Assembly (NCBI GenBank): GCA_029237695.1
Contig: JAQRGA010000034.1
Location: 148,126 to 212,125 of the forward strand
Length of the DNA stretch: 64,000 nucleotides
Direction of reading: 5' to 3'
From: Conchocele bisecta
Taxonomy: Eukaryota; Mollusca; Bivalvia; Lucinida; Thyasiridae
The notes beneath the pieces were generated by a model. That model was not told where the DNA came from. It saw only the letters and a program-made list of their open reading frames with translations, and made no database searches. The translations under genes and the position numbers were made by a program. Below are positions 43,290 to 56,841 of the stretch, piece after piece; the first letter of the stretch is position 1, and each line of letters starts with the position of its first letter.

Positions 43290-46200
43290 TTGTATAACAA
43301 ACATGAATATTATATAACTTGACATTGGGTTAAGGGGCGTGCGGTGGACCTTGACATTGAGGTCAATGGTGGAAGGTGGGTCGTGGATTTGCTATAGCAT
43401 GATATAGCATATTAAGATGAAACCATGTATGAAATATCAATGTGCTCCCTGAAAACAGAAGTAAAACAAAATGTAACACAATGTTAAGTTTATGAATGTA
43501 CTAAGTTTGTGATTTTCTACAGCATGATAGCTATTCACATGAGGAATGCATGTATGAATGTGCTAAGTGTGTGACCTTGACCTTGGGGAAAGGGGTGTGG
43601 GGGTGGGGGGTCATGGATTTGCTGTAGCACACTAGAGGATCATCAGATGAAACAATGTATGAAATATCAAGGCGTTCCTTGTAAAGAAACAGAAGTTATA
43701 AAAATACATTTACTCTGTTTGTGACCTTCACCCTGGGGTAAGGGGTGGGTGATGGTTCATGGATTTGCTATAGCACGATATAGTATCATCAGATGAATGC
43801 GTGTATGAAATATCAAGGCGTTCCATGAAAGGAAACAGATGTTATAAGACATTTACCCCAACATTAAGTTTATGAATGTGCTAAGCTTGTGACCGTGACC
43901 TTGGGGAAACGGGTGGGGTGGCTCATGGATTTGTTATAGCACGATACAGTATCATCAGATGAATGCATGCATGAAATATCAAGGCGTTCCCTGTAAAGAA
44001 ACAGAAGTTATAAAAAGAAATTTACTCCAACGTTAAGTTTATGATGTTGATCTTGGGGAAAGGGGGGCGGGAGGGTCATGGATTTGCTGCATCACAATAG
44101 AGGATCATCAGATGAATGAATGTATGAAATATCAAAGCATTCCCTGTAAATAAAGAGAAGTTATACAACATTTACCCCAACGTTAAGTTTATGAACATGC
44201 TAAGTTCGTGACCTTGACCTTTGGGTAAGGGTTGGGTGGTGGGTTGTGGATTTGCTACAGGATGATAGAGGGTCATCTGAGGAATGGCATGTATGAAATA
44301 TCAAGGCGTTCCATGAAAGGAAACAGATGTTCAAAGACATTTACCCCAACATTAAGTTTACGAATGTGCTAAGTTTGTGACCTTGACCTTGGAGTAAGGG
44401 ATGGGCGGTGGGTCATAGATCAGCTATAGCACGATAGAGTATTGTCAGATGAATGCATGTATGAAATAGCAAGGCGATCCATGAAAGGAAACATATGTTA
44501 TAATACATTTATCCCAACGTTAAGTTTTTAAATGTGCTAAGTTTGTGACCTTGACCTTGAGGTAAGGGCTGGGCGGTGGGTCATGCATTTGCTATAGCAC
44601 GATAGGGTATCATCATATGAATGCATGTATTAAATAACAAGGTGTTCCATGAAAGGAAACAGATGTTATAGGACATTTACCCAAACGTTAAGTTTATGAA
44701 TGTGCTAAGTTTATGACCTTGAGCTTGCGGAATCGGGTGGCGGTGGGTCATGGATTTGCTATATCACGATAGAGGATCATCAGATGAATGCATATATGAA
44801 ATATCAAGTCGTTCCTTATAAATAAACTGAAGTTACACAACATTTACCCCAACGTTAAGTTTGTGACCTTGATCTTTGGGTAAGGGTTGGGTGGTGGGTC
44901 GTGGATTTGCTATGAATGATAGAGCGTCATCAGAGGAATGCATTTATGAAATATCAAGGCGTTCCATGAAAGGAAACAGATGTTATATGACATTTAACCC
45001 AACGTTAAGTTTATGAATGTGCTAAGTCTGTGACCTTGACCTTGGGGAAAGGGGTGGGGGTAGACCATGTATTTGCTATAGCACGATATAGTATCATCAG
45101 ATGAATTCGTGTATGTAATATGAAGGTGTTCCCTGTAAATAAACAGAAGTTACACAACATTTACCCAAACGTTAAGTTTATGAACATGCTTAGCGTGTGA
45201 CCTTGACCTTTGTGTAAGGGGTTGGCGATGGGTCATGGATTTGCTATAGCACGATATGGTATCATCAGATGAATGCATGTATGAAATAGCAAGGTGTTCC
45301 ATGAAATGAAACAGATGTCGTAAGACAATTACCACAACGTTAAGTTTATGAATGTGCTAAATTTGTGACATTGACCTTGGGGAAATGGGTGGGGTAGATA
45401 ATGGATTTACTATAGAAAGATAGAGTATCATCAGATGAATGCATGTATGAAATATGAAGGTGTTCCTTGTAAATAAACAGAAGTTACACAACATTTGCCT
45501 CAACGTTAAGTTTATGAACATGCTAAGTTTGTGACCTTGACCTTGGGGTAGGGTTTGGGTGCTGGGTCGTGGATTTGCTACAGCATGATACAGAGTCATC
45601 TGAGGAATGCATGTATGAACTATCAAGGCGTTCCATGAAAGGAAACAGATGTTATAAAACATTTACCCCAACGTTAAGTTTATGAGTGTGCTAAGTTTGT
45701 GACCTTGACCTTGGGGAACGGGGTGGGTGTGGATCATTGATTTGCTATAGCACGATAGAGAATCATCAGATGAATGCATGTATGAAATATGAAGGTGTTC
45801 CCTGTAAATAAACAGAAGTTACACAACATTTACCCCAACGTTAAGTTTATGAACATGCTAAGATTGTGACCTTGACCTTGGAGTAAGGGTTAGGTGGTGG
45901 GTCGTGAATTTGCTACAGCATGCTAGAGGGTCATCTGAGGAATGCATGCATGAAATATCAAGGCGTTCCATGAAAGGTAACAGACATTTACCCCAACGTT
46001 AAGTTTATGAATGTTCTAAGTTTGTGACCTTGACCTTGGGATAAGGGAAGGGTGGTGTGTCATGTATTTGGTATAGCACGATAGAGTATCATCAGATGAA
46101 TGCATGTATGCAATAGCTAGGTGTTCCATGAAAGGAAGCAGACATTTACCCCAATATTAAGTTTATGAATGTGCTAAGTTTGTGACCTTGACCTTGGGGT

Positions 46201-46330
46201 AAGGGTTGTGTGGTGGGTCATGGATTTGCTACAGCCTCATAGAGGGTCATCTGAGGAATGCATGTATGAAATAACAAGGTGTTCCATGAAAGGAAACATG
46301 AAGTTATAAGACATTTACCCCAACGTTAAG
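43290..46330. repeat. Satellite S1, about 18 units of 160-170 bp
   Basis: Head-to-tail units with GTGACCTTGACCTTGGGG, TGGATTTGCTATAGCACGAT, CATCAGATGAATGCATGTAT, CAAGGCGTTCCATGAAAGG and CCCCAACGTTAAGTTTATGA. It is the same repeat as 8230-9210 in the other orientation. No gene. Confidence 0.92.
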
Positions 46331-46408
46331 CAACAGTATAAATGACGATACATACACTCAATTTCGTGCAATTATTGGAGGGGTCAAAACATACTGGGCC
46401 CTCTGCCT

Positions 46409-46411
<3 letters not shown>

Positions 46412-46441
<30 letters not shown>

Positions 46442-46453
46442 CCCCCCCCCCCC
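46412..46453. repeat. Poly-C tract
   Basis: 29 C, one A, then 12 C. Unreliable region for sequencing and a strong i-motif/G-quadruplex former. Confidence 0.95.
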
Positions 46454-49085
46454 TGCTCTTACGCCTATGTTATAACATGCAAATAGATAAACATTAGCAT
46501 GGATGTGACAAGCATTAACATGTCCTTACCCCTGATGTCATTTCTAGGACCATATTAACATTATATTACCCGTCTATGGTACTTAATTTTGCTTATCTTG
46601 GAAGACAGCTGCGATAAAGTATAAGCTTTACATGTATATGTAATGATAATACATGTATACTGTGTACAATGCAATACTGTGATGTAGTGTCTCGTAAGCC
46701 AAATAAGGCTGGGTGTCATTTTATATGTCGTGCTTTGTTTTATCGATATGTTATACAATGTACAAATGACATGTAAGACTTTAATGCACAATATATACAT
46801 TGTACATACATGGTCATTCAATTGCGATCAATAATGAAATTTGTCTCCACATAAAAGTGTGGAGTTACGTGTATGGAGCGTGTAAAGCAAAGTTGGAATT
46901 GAATCAACCTGTTGTTACGAAGCAGTGGTGTCCAGCGCAATTCGGTGTGATGAATTGTGTAAACCGCGAACAGCTAATTACTTTGGTTGAAATAGCGCAA
47001 ACAGTAACGCGCGCCGTGTACGATTTAGCTGAAAACGAGTTAGATTATTTGCTGTAAAATCGACTAAAAATGCTCGAAAGTACATGCATAGTAAGCTTAT
47101 ATTATTATGTTATTAATATGATATACGTTTAGGTGCATATAAATATACATTGGACAATACTGTTTCTCTTGGTCACATTAACTAGATCTACGTACAGCTC
47201 TTTGCGACACATACATTACCTGTACGCGAAGGTGATTTAACCCGCTGTGATGGTTACAATACAGGTGACATGGAAAAGCGATCATACTGCTTCATTTATC
47301 ACCGAAACGTGTGAATTATCGCGGGAGATCGGCAACGAACGAACTTGCATTATAAGTATGTATCTCAGAAGTTGCCGAGACACTTATCCGTTCTCTTTCG
47401 AATATGTAACATGATGAAACATGACAAATTGCAATGCACACAAAGATATTTTCACTACTTGGAAGAAGCGGGCTGATGTAATTCATATGTCGGAGAACGC
47501 GATTAATGAACAGCCACTATATCTAGTGTACCCAACGGTATATATATTCACAGCCATACATGTGAATATCGACGAAATTCACAGTGATTTACCATTAGTA
47601 AACAAACATTTAATTGCGACTGGCCTTACTCTGATCAGACTGCCTGTGGCCAACTGCGCTAATTTAATAAAGAGCAACTATGCCAATTATTGTCCTGTGC
47701 TTACTCACAGTATTACATTACTAATGATAAACACTGTAGACTCTAATCAGACTGTAGAATTCCACAGGCTGACCTAAAGCATCAGTGATTGAAATACATT
47801 ATACTTTACATCATGTCCTTATTACAGCTTACTGACGTATAAATCAGTGCATTTAGAGCAGAACTGTCTGATCTGGTCTATCCTGGTCGCAATAGCATTT
47901 TCATTATTTACAATTCACTGTGAACGTACATGACTTAATAAAATGAATGTACAGGCGACTGGGGGTTGTAGATTTACATATGTCCAACATACAGTAAATG
48001 AAAGTCGTCCGGACAATTCACGTTACATTTGTTACAAGTTAAAATTGGCAATATTCTCATGTATAGTACAGGGCGCATGACTGATATTGGACTGAATAGT
48101 AATATAAAATGCATAGCTAAATTTTAGTAAACATTTCAATCGTGTTCGCCCTTCGTTTACAAATAGAATAAATTGCTACTGCAATTAGTCAGAGTGACAT
48201 ACACAACATACATGAGAATAATATTCCAGTACAATACTCACGGAATGCTCCCACATGCGAAACCTGTAATCGTTATCATTTATCACGTAAGCACAAATTA
48301 TTAAATATTCAATTATATTTGATCAAGGGAGATAATCTACATCAGCGGATACATGCCATACTAATGCTTTTACCCCATTCCGTGGTAATTTTACTCTAGG
48401 TAAAACAAACAGTGTAGAAAATATGCAGACACGATACACTTACATCGTCGCAAAAAAACACTCTGATACAACATCATCTAATCCACAGGCCTTTCCCCGC
48501 TTGGAATTGGCTATAACATCACGAACCTGATATATATACATGACTTTTGTATGTTATCGGTGAAGAGAAGTTAAGATACACTAGGTATAGTGCCTGATAA
48601 CTATGTATAAGGTCAAAACTAGTACGCCCATTCCGGCTATTCAATGAGGTAAACTGCGAAAATGAAATTAGTCCGTTTGACTTTCTAGCCAATCAGCTAC
48701 GGATCCTGAATTATTTCACATTGAAGAATTGAATTCAGAGACTCGGTTACATTATATTCTAACTTTTTACTACACGGTTAATAACCATACACTAAACTTT
48801 TCTGGCATTACAATATTGACAAGTATGTATATGTATGTATCACATTGTCATCTGAAGTCACAAAAGTGATAAAAAAACACAAATATTGATAATTTGAAAC
48901 ATGATCTGAAACACTACACCTTTAACATTGCTGTATAAAGATACTATAAATGGTTCTGATAATTTGTTTTCTTTGGTAAATGTCTAATGGATTGAAAAGT
49001 TTGTGTTACTATTAACCTGTTGTTTTTTTTACTGTGTCTCAAACAACGTACCGCATATTCGATATGTGTTTATGTGTTTATTCGC
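46454..49085. other. Unassigned DNA
   Basis: AT-rich with open frames of 85 (46800-47057) and 118 codons (47421-47777) that match nothing I know. No repeat recognised apart from a few TATG units near 48833. Confidence 0.5.
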
Positions 49086-49089
49086 TATT

Positions 49090-49860
49090 TATACGCCCGT
49101 TTGTAAAAATGGGACGTATTATGTATTCACCTTGTACATGCGGGCGGGCACAATTTGTCCACGCAATAACTAGAGTTCTACTTGACGGATTGTAACCAAA
49201 TTCGGTATACATGTTTATCACGGTAAGACGCCTATTGATTTTCATAAAAATCCGATGACTTATCTCCCCTTGGCGGCCATTTTTAATTTTCGCACTCTGT
49301 ATCCTTGTCTACGCAATAACTCAAGTTCTACTTCACCGATGGTAACCAGATTCGGTATACATGTCTATCGTTGCAACATGAAGAAGGTTATTGGTTTTCA
49401 AAAATGTCCGATGACTTGCTACCCTTCGCGTCCATTATTAATTTTCGGACTCTTGTTCAAGCAATAACTCAAGTTCTACTTGAAGGATCGTAATCAAATT
49501 CAGTATACATGTTTATCAATGCAATATGAAGAACCCTATTGGTTTTCAGTGACTTATTCCCCCTTGTTGACTGGCATTTCCTCGACGGGCGTATATTGTG
49601 ACCTTCTGCACTCTTGTTAATTTTCTCATTCTGTATACTTGTCCACGCAATAACTGAAGTTCTACTTTGCTGGAAACTTCACATACTTTTGTGTCATCTT
49701 CAACATTTTCATTATATAGCCCACACATGCGGCCCCTGTGTTGAAGGTCAAGGTCAAATGACTTAAAATGTACTGATTTCTTTTTCCATAAAATTATCTC
49801 CCCTTGTATGCTGGCACTACCTCGACGGGCGTATATTGCGACATTCGACACTCTTGTTCG
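49090..49860. repeat. Tandem repeat S2, about four units, reversed
   Basis: Reverse complement of 40868-41450: TCCACGCAATAACT, AAGTTCTACTTGACGGAT, CGGTATACATGTTTATC, ACTTATCTCCCCTTGGCGGCC. Confidence 0.8.
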
Positions 49861-50272
49861 ACTTCAGATCAAATTCAATACAACAGTATCTCTTGTATAT
49901 ACTTGGGAGTAAATGAATGAGAAAACAACTACTTAATTGATGAAATAAATGAAGTATCGGAAATGTACCAGCCCTGTCAACTTATGCCCAACAAAACGTT
50001 ATTTGTTGGCCAGTTCAGTAGGCTGTCTATAAAATCATAGGATTATACAATGGAACATCTCTAAACCGGACACCAACACGTACAAATGACGTAACCCAAA
50101 CATATTGTGATATATTAGTACATTGTACAATCGTATTATTCTACTGCACATGTATATGATTGGCAGCATGCTGATAAAAGCTACCTTACTGTGTTCGCAA
50201 CCATTGAATATGAACATCATTATAATAAATGACGAGATAGTCTTACCGAGCAAACCATTTTGAAAAATAGAA

Positions 50273-50635
50273 TTGTTAGATGCTGTCAAGTCATTAAGAA
50301 TACCAAAATTTAGAGGAGTGTTTATGCGCAATGAGTTGATCAGTGGTCTGAGGAAGAAGGAGTGCGGTATACTTAACCTAGATGACAATAAGAACCTAAA
50401 TGATCAATATGGAACTACGACAGGTGGTGGTACACATTGGGTTGCAAGGTGGAAGAATGGAAACGACAAGTTCTATTTTGATAGCTATGGTTTACAACCA
50501 CCTACTGAGCTGATAGAATATTTAGGGCATCCAATCTCATGCAACATTCAACAGGTCCAGTCTTTTGGAACTGTTATATTCGGACATCTATGCTTGTATG
50601 TTTTGAAACAATTGCCAAGGTCGAACGAACCTTGA
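50273..50635 (+). pseudogene. Adenovirus-type (adenain) cysteine protease, 5'-truncated
   Basis: About 120 codons without an ATG start. KFRGVFMRNEL opens the fold, CGILNLD follows, then THWV with catalytic His55, FYFDSYG with Asp70 and NIQQVQSFG with the oxyanion Gln (probably Gln96). In FGHLCLYVL the residue at the usual nucleophile position (Cys-Gly) is Phe103. The protease would mature virion proteins. Missing N-terminus and missing nucleophile argue for a pseudogene. The family and the expected Cys-Gly are from general knowledge of Polinton proteases. Confidence 0.8.
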
Positions 50636-50703
50636 CAATCTAAGATGAAGAAGTCTATCTGTCAGTTTTAAGGAAGCATATGCTCTGTTAAAAATATGGA
50701 TGA

Positions 50704-51060
50704 AGTCTGTCTGAGGAGCGCGGTGCACTTACACCTGGAGAATATGAGTGGTCATTTGTTAGCAACGCAACCAATCAGTATACGGGATATAATATGATGG
50801 CGGCCGGGACGATTCTACGAATGGCACTCTCTTCGGTGAACGCGAAGGGTAATGTTACGGGTGAAGTCAGTGTTAACCTTGTTTTAAATGGAATCGATCA
50901 AAAGTCTGGCATAACGAAGCATGCTGGATATAGATCCACGTTCACAGTATTTGATCCTATTGAAGTTCAAGCCGGGACCGTGATAAACTTCGTCACCAAG
51001 ACTGGAGACTCATCGAGCCAGTCCAGCGTCGTGACGTTGTTGATTCAACTAGATTTGTAA
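50704..51060 (+). pseudogene. C-terminal fibre-like / jelly-roll domain, truncated
   Basis: The frame opens after a stop at 50701 and runs for about 118 codons: GALTPGEYEWSF, then GTILRMALSS, VSVNLVLNG, FDPIEVQAGTVINF, and VVTLLIQLDL at the end. Alternating hydrophobic strands and the closing LLIxLDL suggest the beta-rich end of a virion attachment or minor capsid protein, as seen beside proteases in Polintons. The N-terminal part is absent. This identity is tentative; a C1q/TNF-like host fold is another reading. Confidence 0.35.
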
Positions 51061-51117
51061 ATGCGCGACCAGATGAGCGCGGTTACTCCATACCTTACCG
51101 AGACTAGGATTTATGAC

Positions 51118-51267
51118 TTTCATTTTTTTTTCGATTTTTGATTTTTGATTTTTTTTGAAAATCAAATTTTTATATTTTGATTTTTTGATTTTTTTTTGAA
51201 AATCAAATTTTGATTTTTGATTTTTTGGATTAAATCAAATTTTGATTTTTTGGATTTTATTCAAATT
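51118..51267. repeat. (GATTTTT)n / (AAAATC) simple repeat with internal pairing
   Basis: Runs of GATTTTTT alternate with GAAAATCAAATTT, so the tract can fold on itself. It starts about 60 bases after the fibre-like frame. Confidence 0.85.
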
Positions 51268-52079
51268 GTCCCAGACCCCACCTTTGATAACTACTATTTT
51301 CCGTAAATGGCGTCAAAAGTTGACAAAATATTCAGAGTACATATTCCACATGTATTTCAATGATACTGTTGTAAGACTGTACCAGTTAGACAATATGGTG
51401 TATGTTTTCTCCATGTTTTGAATTTTTTCTTCATGTACTCGTACAGTACATGGACTGCTGATGATTTTGTCACTTACCAGTCAGGGGTGTTACTGATTTC
51501 AGTTACGTTCGAAATAACCTGATACAGTTATTTCTTCTAGTTGTGTGAGATTTGCCTCGCTTCCGTTGTCAAATTGTAGATAACCTGTATCAGTTATTTT
51601 CAGTATATATCATTTTCTACACAATTTAAAAGGGAGGTAACACAAAATCAATTGTTGACTTAACTATAGTTTACAGCGTGGTGTTAATTCCCTTGTTCAT
51701 TTTGATACCACTTTGGCCATAACCGTGATAATCATAATAGCGATGGTGAATTGTATTCTGTTCCATCCCTATAATTCGACGACATGTTTAACATGTTGAA
51801 AATTTGGGATGTTCATTGAATTGGTTTAACTGTGTCTCTCACTGCTCCAGCATCTACAAAGAAAACAAGTATTCTCAACTCTACGACATGTTCATCGATG
51901 TTTCACTCTATATATCTGGCATGTTCATCATTTGTATTATATCTTACGACTAATACCATGATCTGGATAATTTACGTGAATACATACATCAGAATAGGGG
52001 CATTTAGAAAAAATACAAACGATACACATCTACTGTCTGTTCCACGTTTTGCTGCCGACGAACTTTTGGGAAAAATAAT
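51268..52079. other. Unassigned DNA
   Basis: No gene recognised. A 90-codon frame at 51832-52104 lacks motifs. The part near 51290-51380 loosely resembles 30310-30420. Confidence 0.45.
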
Positions 52080-52306
52080 ATTTTCGAGAGATTATAAAGT
52101 ATGATAATTGCACATAAAAAAATAACTTATATCAGTGTGGAAAGCTACGTCTGATATAAAATGCATGCTAATGCCAATCAATACGTGGGGTAATCATGGT
52201 AATGGTGAATGAATGTTTATTTTGTCAGAAAATGTCTCAGATGAGGTATCTGATATAAAGAACATTTTCTGCCTACTGAGTGGGCATGTACCTTTAATCT
52301 GGTAGA
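52080..52306. repeat. MITE M2, partial copy
   Basis: Shares GATATAAAATG, GGGGTAATGGTGAATGAATG, TTTATTTTGTCAGAAAATGTC and GCCTACTGAGTGGGCATGTA with 53440-53684. It ends CATGTACCTTTAATCT, the complement of the left end of the full copy. 52307-53193 holds no gene I can support. Confidence 0.55.
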
Positions 52307-53193
52307 TTGTGGCATTTCTATAGTATATTATTATACCTAATTGCAATTCCTAGGCGTTGCATTGGTCAATTTCATATTGAAAATATTCTACAGAGTCGTC
52401 CGCTTTACAACGCAGCGGGCAATTCACAACGCAGCGGAAAATATTAGAGGGGATTCGGAAATACCGACGTTAATCATGTTCATAATAAATATTATTCGGT
52501 ATAATACATTAAATACGGCCCTTGGTTGAGAGGATTATTGTGTATTATTTCCCCGCCACAATATTCCCCTGAATGTAAATAAATACTTTGATTTAACGAC
52601 GGCACTGGCTCGATGACTTTGCATGTCGGGTAACATTACCCTAAACAAGGGCAGTATTTATGAACATGGCATACACTGTTCACAATACGGCCGATGACGT
52701 AGGGTAACTGACAAAGCGAAACGAATGATCTCATATACTAAAACGTAATGAGTCTCAACATGTCGACATAGTTTCACATTATGTCGACATGTAGTGATAT
52801 TTAAGTCGACATACTTGCGACGGATCAATTATGTCAACATCTCGATGTCAAATATATACCACCATATGTATCGTGTCATCAGTATCTGCACTGTGGATAG
52901 TTTGATCTTTATTCACAAATTCTGAGTCGATTCAAGTTACTTAGGCGTGACCGTGTTAAAATACAAGCATCACAATCATCATGATCATTAGAGCGGCACG
53001 ATATTCCATGCAATACACATATTCCCGAGGTTGGATTACAAGAGGTCACACGAGGTCATACACGTGATGCAGCGACTAGTAAGCCCTGATCAGTTTGCAC
53101 AGTAAAATACGCATTACTCTAGCTGGACATAAATTAAGAAAGACAGTGGTAATTGGCGGGTGATTGAATAAATACCAGTACTTGGCATGTAGA

Positions 53194-53684
53194 TTAAAGG
53201 TACATGACCACTCAGTAGGCATAAACTGTTCTTTATTGGAATTAAAGGAGTGTATAACTATTCCAATAAAAAATAAGAGTGCCCTATATATACAGATATA
53301 ATCATAAATTAATATTTATTTTACTGATAGTGACGCGCGGTGGTATCAGGTTATTTTCATATGCAAATGAGGCATGATATTTTTTAATTATTTATACTAA
53401 TTAAATTCGTTACACGAAAATAATTATATTTTCGACAGATTATGAAGTATGATATTGCATATCAAAAAATAAATACAGAGAATAAATAGTAGTGTCCGTT
53501 AACATTTTAAGGAAACACGGTTTTCGCCCCTGATATCAGTGTGGACATTTTCGGCTGATATAAAATGTATAATAATGTCAATCCATAGGTGGGGTAATGG
53601 TGAATGAATGTTTATTTTGCCAGAAAATGTCTCATATGATGTCTGATATAAAGAGCATGTTGTGCCTACTGAGTGGGCATGTAC
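53194..53684. mobile_element. MITE M2, full copy with inverted ends
   Basis: Left end TTAAAGGTACATGACCACTC...GTAGGCA and right end TGCCTACTGAGTGGGCATGT form an inverted repeat. TTAA at the left border suggests a TTAA-targeting family (Kolobok or piggyBac-like), which is inference. Confidence 0.55.
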
Positions 53685-56129
53685 TATTACAATCAAACAA
53701 TATTTGTTCACATTGAAACCGGAGTTGTTTTATTATTTTAGACCACGCGATATTTCCCAACCCAAAAACACTCTCCAAACATACCCGATAATATCCAATA
53801 TAGACCTATAGCTCCCATACTATCCCATAATATTCGATACCTCACCTATTCTATATCCCATATATATATTATAAGCACATAATAGTATTTGCACTGTTTA
53901 CTTTTCGCTATTTAGGGCCGTAGGTGGTGCCTGGGGCAATTTTATTGTTCTGACTGACGTCTTGTAGAATCTCGTTCAGATTTGAATTTCGGGCGCGATC
54001 TACGAGATCGCGGCGCATTCCGCCGTGAGACGCCAGACAGACCAGTTAGAATTTACATGTGTTTGTAAATTTGTTCTCATACCATTGCAGGTAACCACTT
54101 CTGTCTTTTGCTATTTTATGAACATGTTTCATGTATTACTCCACATAATGTATTCCCTTGCATTGACGTAATGATTGCGTACGACAAAGTAAATGATGTT
54201 TTCATTTATTCTTTGCCGGCCGCGGGCCCGTCTGTTGTCACACACTGACATTGTGCATGAAGACACCCCCGTTCATGAGAGAATAATATTAGTCAATATT
54301 AGCGGTTAGTATTTGTACTAATAGCGGCGGAACATCCTGTGAGTATATTTACCCGTTATTTATTCCCCGGCCTGGTCAAGTTTAGTGCCATATAGAATCC
54401 TCTCATTGAGACGATTCTACCTGACCATAACTTGAACATACCACTAGCGAATTGTAAATACTTGTATCCCATGGTTATTACATGTAGGCCCCGGCTGATA
54501 AATACACCTTTGTGGCATACGTCTGCAATGTAGATCCTGATCATAATGTGCATTCCAACATAATTATATAGTATTATGCGGGCAGAGATTAAACACATGC
54601 ACGATATAATATCAGTTAAATATTGACCATCGCAGATCATGATCAGACTGCTCGAATGCGCAGGCTGGTCGGATACTACGTTGGTCGCACACGTCATAAT
54701 GTATATTTTGTCGGCCGGCGTCAATATTACTTGAAGGATTCCTTCAATACTTGGACACTTGCTTTACCTGGAAATCTGTGACACACTCGCGCCACCAGTA
54801 AACGACCTTGACCTTTGTGACCTTTGAAATGCAGATGAAATAATTAGCCATTTGTTTACGCCGAAAAGATTGTCCCAGTTTCTCCATCAAGTCATATCTT
54901 CAATATTCTTGAAGGATTGCTTTAATATTAATATTTGGACAGTTCATTCTCCTGAACATGTGTGACACACTCACACCAACAATGATAGAACTATACTGTT
55001 CAAAATATTATCGTCTCGTAATAATTTTGTCGTCATCATTAATTCGAAGTGTGCGATTTTTTTGTCGCGCTGGCTTGCCGACAGCGCCATATAGTCGGCA
55101 CGTTGGCGGCCGTACGTCCGTGCGCCTCAGCGGGCGCGACATGCGGGCCCCGGCCATCTCGTTCCTATTTTGTTCCACTCATTGCTCTATTTATATAACA
55201 TGCAAATTATGATGAGGTCGTTCACATCAGGGTGTATTGTGGAGGCTATATTTTATTATTTCAACATTTAGATATGTCACTAATATACACACATAGCGTT
55301 TGATTGTTATTACATGGTACACTTATTGGCAGTGTTTCATAATATTTGTAAGACGGAAATAAAAAATGTTGAGGGCAGGGCGGATAACCGTGTTTTGTTA
55401 AAATATTTCAGAATTTGACATACTTTTTGATGGCGGCCATTTTTGATTATGTGATGATCTCCATTTTAACAAATATGAAAAGTCTTCACCCACGGACCAT
55501 AACTGTATAACAGCCCGGCGGTTCATGTAAATAAGAAGTTTGAAATCTCTAATAAAATAATGACCTTTTGACCTTTCGGCGGTCATCTTGGATTACGTAA
55601 TGATCAGATTTCGACAATAAATGCTCCAAAGTGATTATCCTGTCGATGCATTCGATTTGATAAAGATATGACCATATTCGGTCAAGTTTGAAATTTGCGA
55701 TTGTGTGACATATTCGTTTATACCAAAAAGTGAAAAATATTTGGGTGAGATTTTTGGTTTGTGATGTATTCGGCCGAATTCGGCCAGTATTCACCGAAAT
55801 GTGTGACGCATTCGCACAAATACTTCACACGTGTGATATATTCGTTTCTGTGACATATAGGGTTCAACAGACGTACCTTTGTCCAAACTGTAGATCCCGG
55901 TGAGCCGCCATTCAGGTATCACTGTGCTAAATATAGTACACCTTGGCCAGGGGGTATGCTTTAGTAGTCCGGTATAAAAAAATAGTGCAGACGTTTTGAG
56001 GCCACAGACCCAGTTTGCTTGTAAATCCTGATCCATTACAGCCCAATTTTACTTGAGAAACATGTTGGGGTGTTTTTAACACCAGTTTCCAGCATATTTC
56101 TAGCATTTAAAAGAAATTACTGAGCCTGC
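53685..56129. other. Unassigned DNA with scattered repeats
   Basis: No gene recognised. Contains a short palindrome CGCGATCTACGAGATCGCG near 53994, a loose R3 copy near 54620-54700, and sequence at 55370-55640 (GGCGGCCATTTTTGATTA, ATAATGACCTTTTGACCTTT) that is the reverse of the repeat inside the AGATATCT element. Confidence 0.5.
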
Positions 56130-56225
56130 TTGTCACGTGATGTGAACACTACGTCACATGACACTTTGATGATAACAATATGGCGGACAGGACAATGTTG
56201 AAATTTTCTTTCTTAGGAGTAAGTG
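56130..56225 (+). promoter_or_regulatory. Possible host promoter and first exon
   Basis: TCACGTGA (E-box palindrome) and TACGTCACATGAC stand upstream of ACAATATGGCGGACAGGACA, an ATG in good initiation context; 13 codons later GGA|GTAAGT matches a splice donor. No downstream exon was found. Weak evidence only. Confidence 0.2.
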
Positions 56226-56456
56226 AACATATTGTTTAATTAGTGAAAATCCGGTGCAGACAGGTTGCAGGTTATGAACAGGTAGGTTCCACAGCATCCA
56301 TACGAATAGTGAAAGTGTGAGAGAATGGCCATATTTGGAGGAATCGGTTAAGTTGTATAGTAAAACTAATTGGTGGTTGCTAGCCTATAAGCATTTCCGG
56401 GTCATCAGTGGATGTCGTCTGCTTTCTTTTGAAAACAATTCTAAACGGTTTTAATC

Positions 56457-56841
56457 ATGGCTACAGCAAGTTTTATTAAGAGAACAAAGGACAGAATGCT
56501 GGAAAATCAGTTTTATTTAATGAAAATGGTTGCATCAAGTGGGTCGGGATAACCACAGGTGTACGCGTCAAATATGTAAAGATTAAAGTTAAATTTCCAA
56601 ATGATGCAAGAACAAAATACTATATACACATAGAGTAGCATTCATGTTACACCATAATGTGTTTGAAATATCCAGGCACCTTGAAATATTACATTTATGT
56701 GGTTGTTCCCTGTGTGTTAACCCGGCCCACCTGAGTGCTGAGTCAACAATTATAAATAATTCTCGAAAGAATTGCCATAGCGAAAAGCGCTGTCTGAGCC
56801 ATGCACTCGACGGCGTCACATATCCACCCTGTATCTGCTAA
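56457..56841 (+). pseudogene. His-Cys-box endonuclease, frameshifted copy 1
   Basis: Aligns with the intact frame at 59378-59764 but lacks one base near 56495 and another near 56620, so it cannot be read through. The His-Cys-box end (HLCGCSLCVNPAHL to CIC) is preserved. The single-base differences could be real decay or sequencing error. Confidence 0.75.

Larger units (their letters stand above)
50258..51060 (+). mobile_element. Polinton fragment C (protease plus fibre-like domain)
   Basis: Two Polinton-type reading frames stand alone between host repeats, with no integrase, polymerase or terminal repeat nearby. Sequence similarity with Polintons A and B cannot be tested because they lack these genes. 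The left limit is near 50258, where the protease frame meets a stop; the right limit may be the T-rich tract from 51118. Confidence 0.65.

Noticed and set aside
43290..46330. Regular ~165-bp spacing that might suggest a CRISPR array or nucleosome-coded elements
   Set aside because: The whole unit is repeated without unique spacers, so it is an ordinary satellite.
47421..47777. 118-codon open frame
   Set aside because: No recognisable domain, no supporting splice or promoter signals; not strong enough for a gene call.
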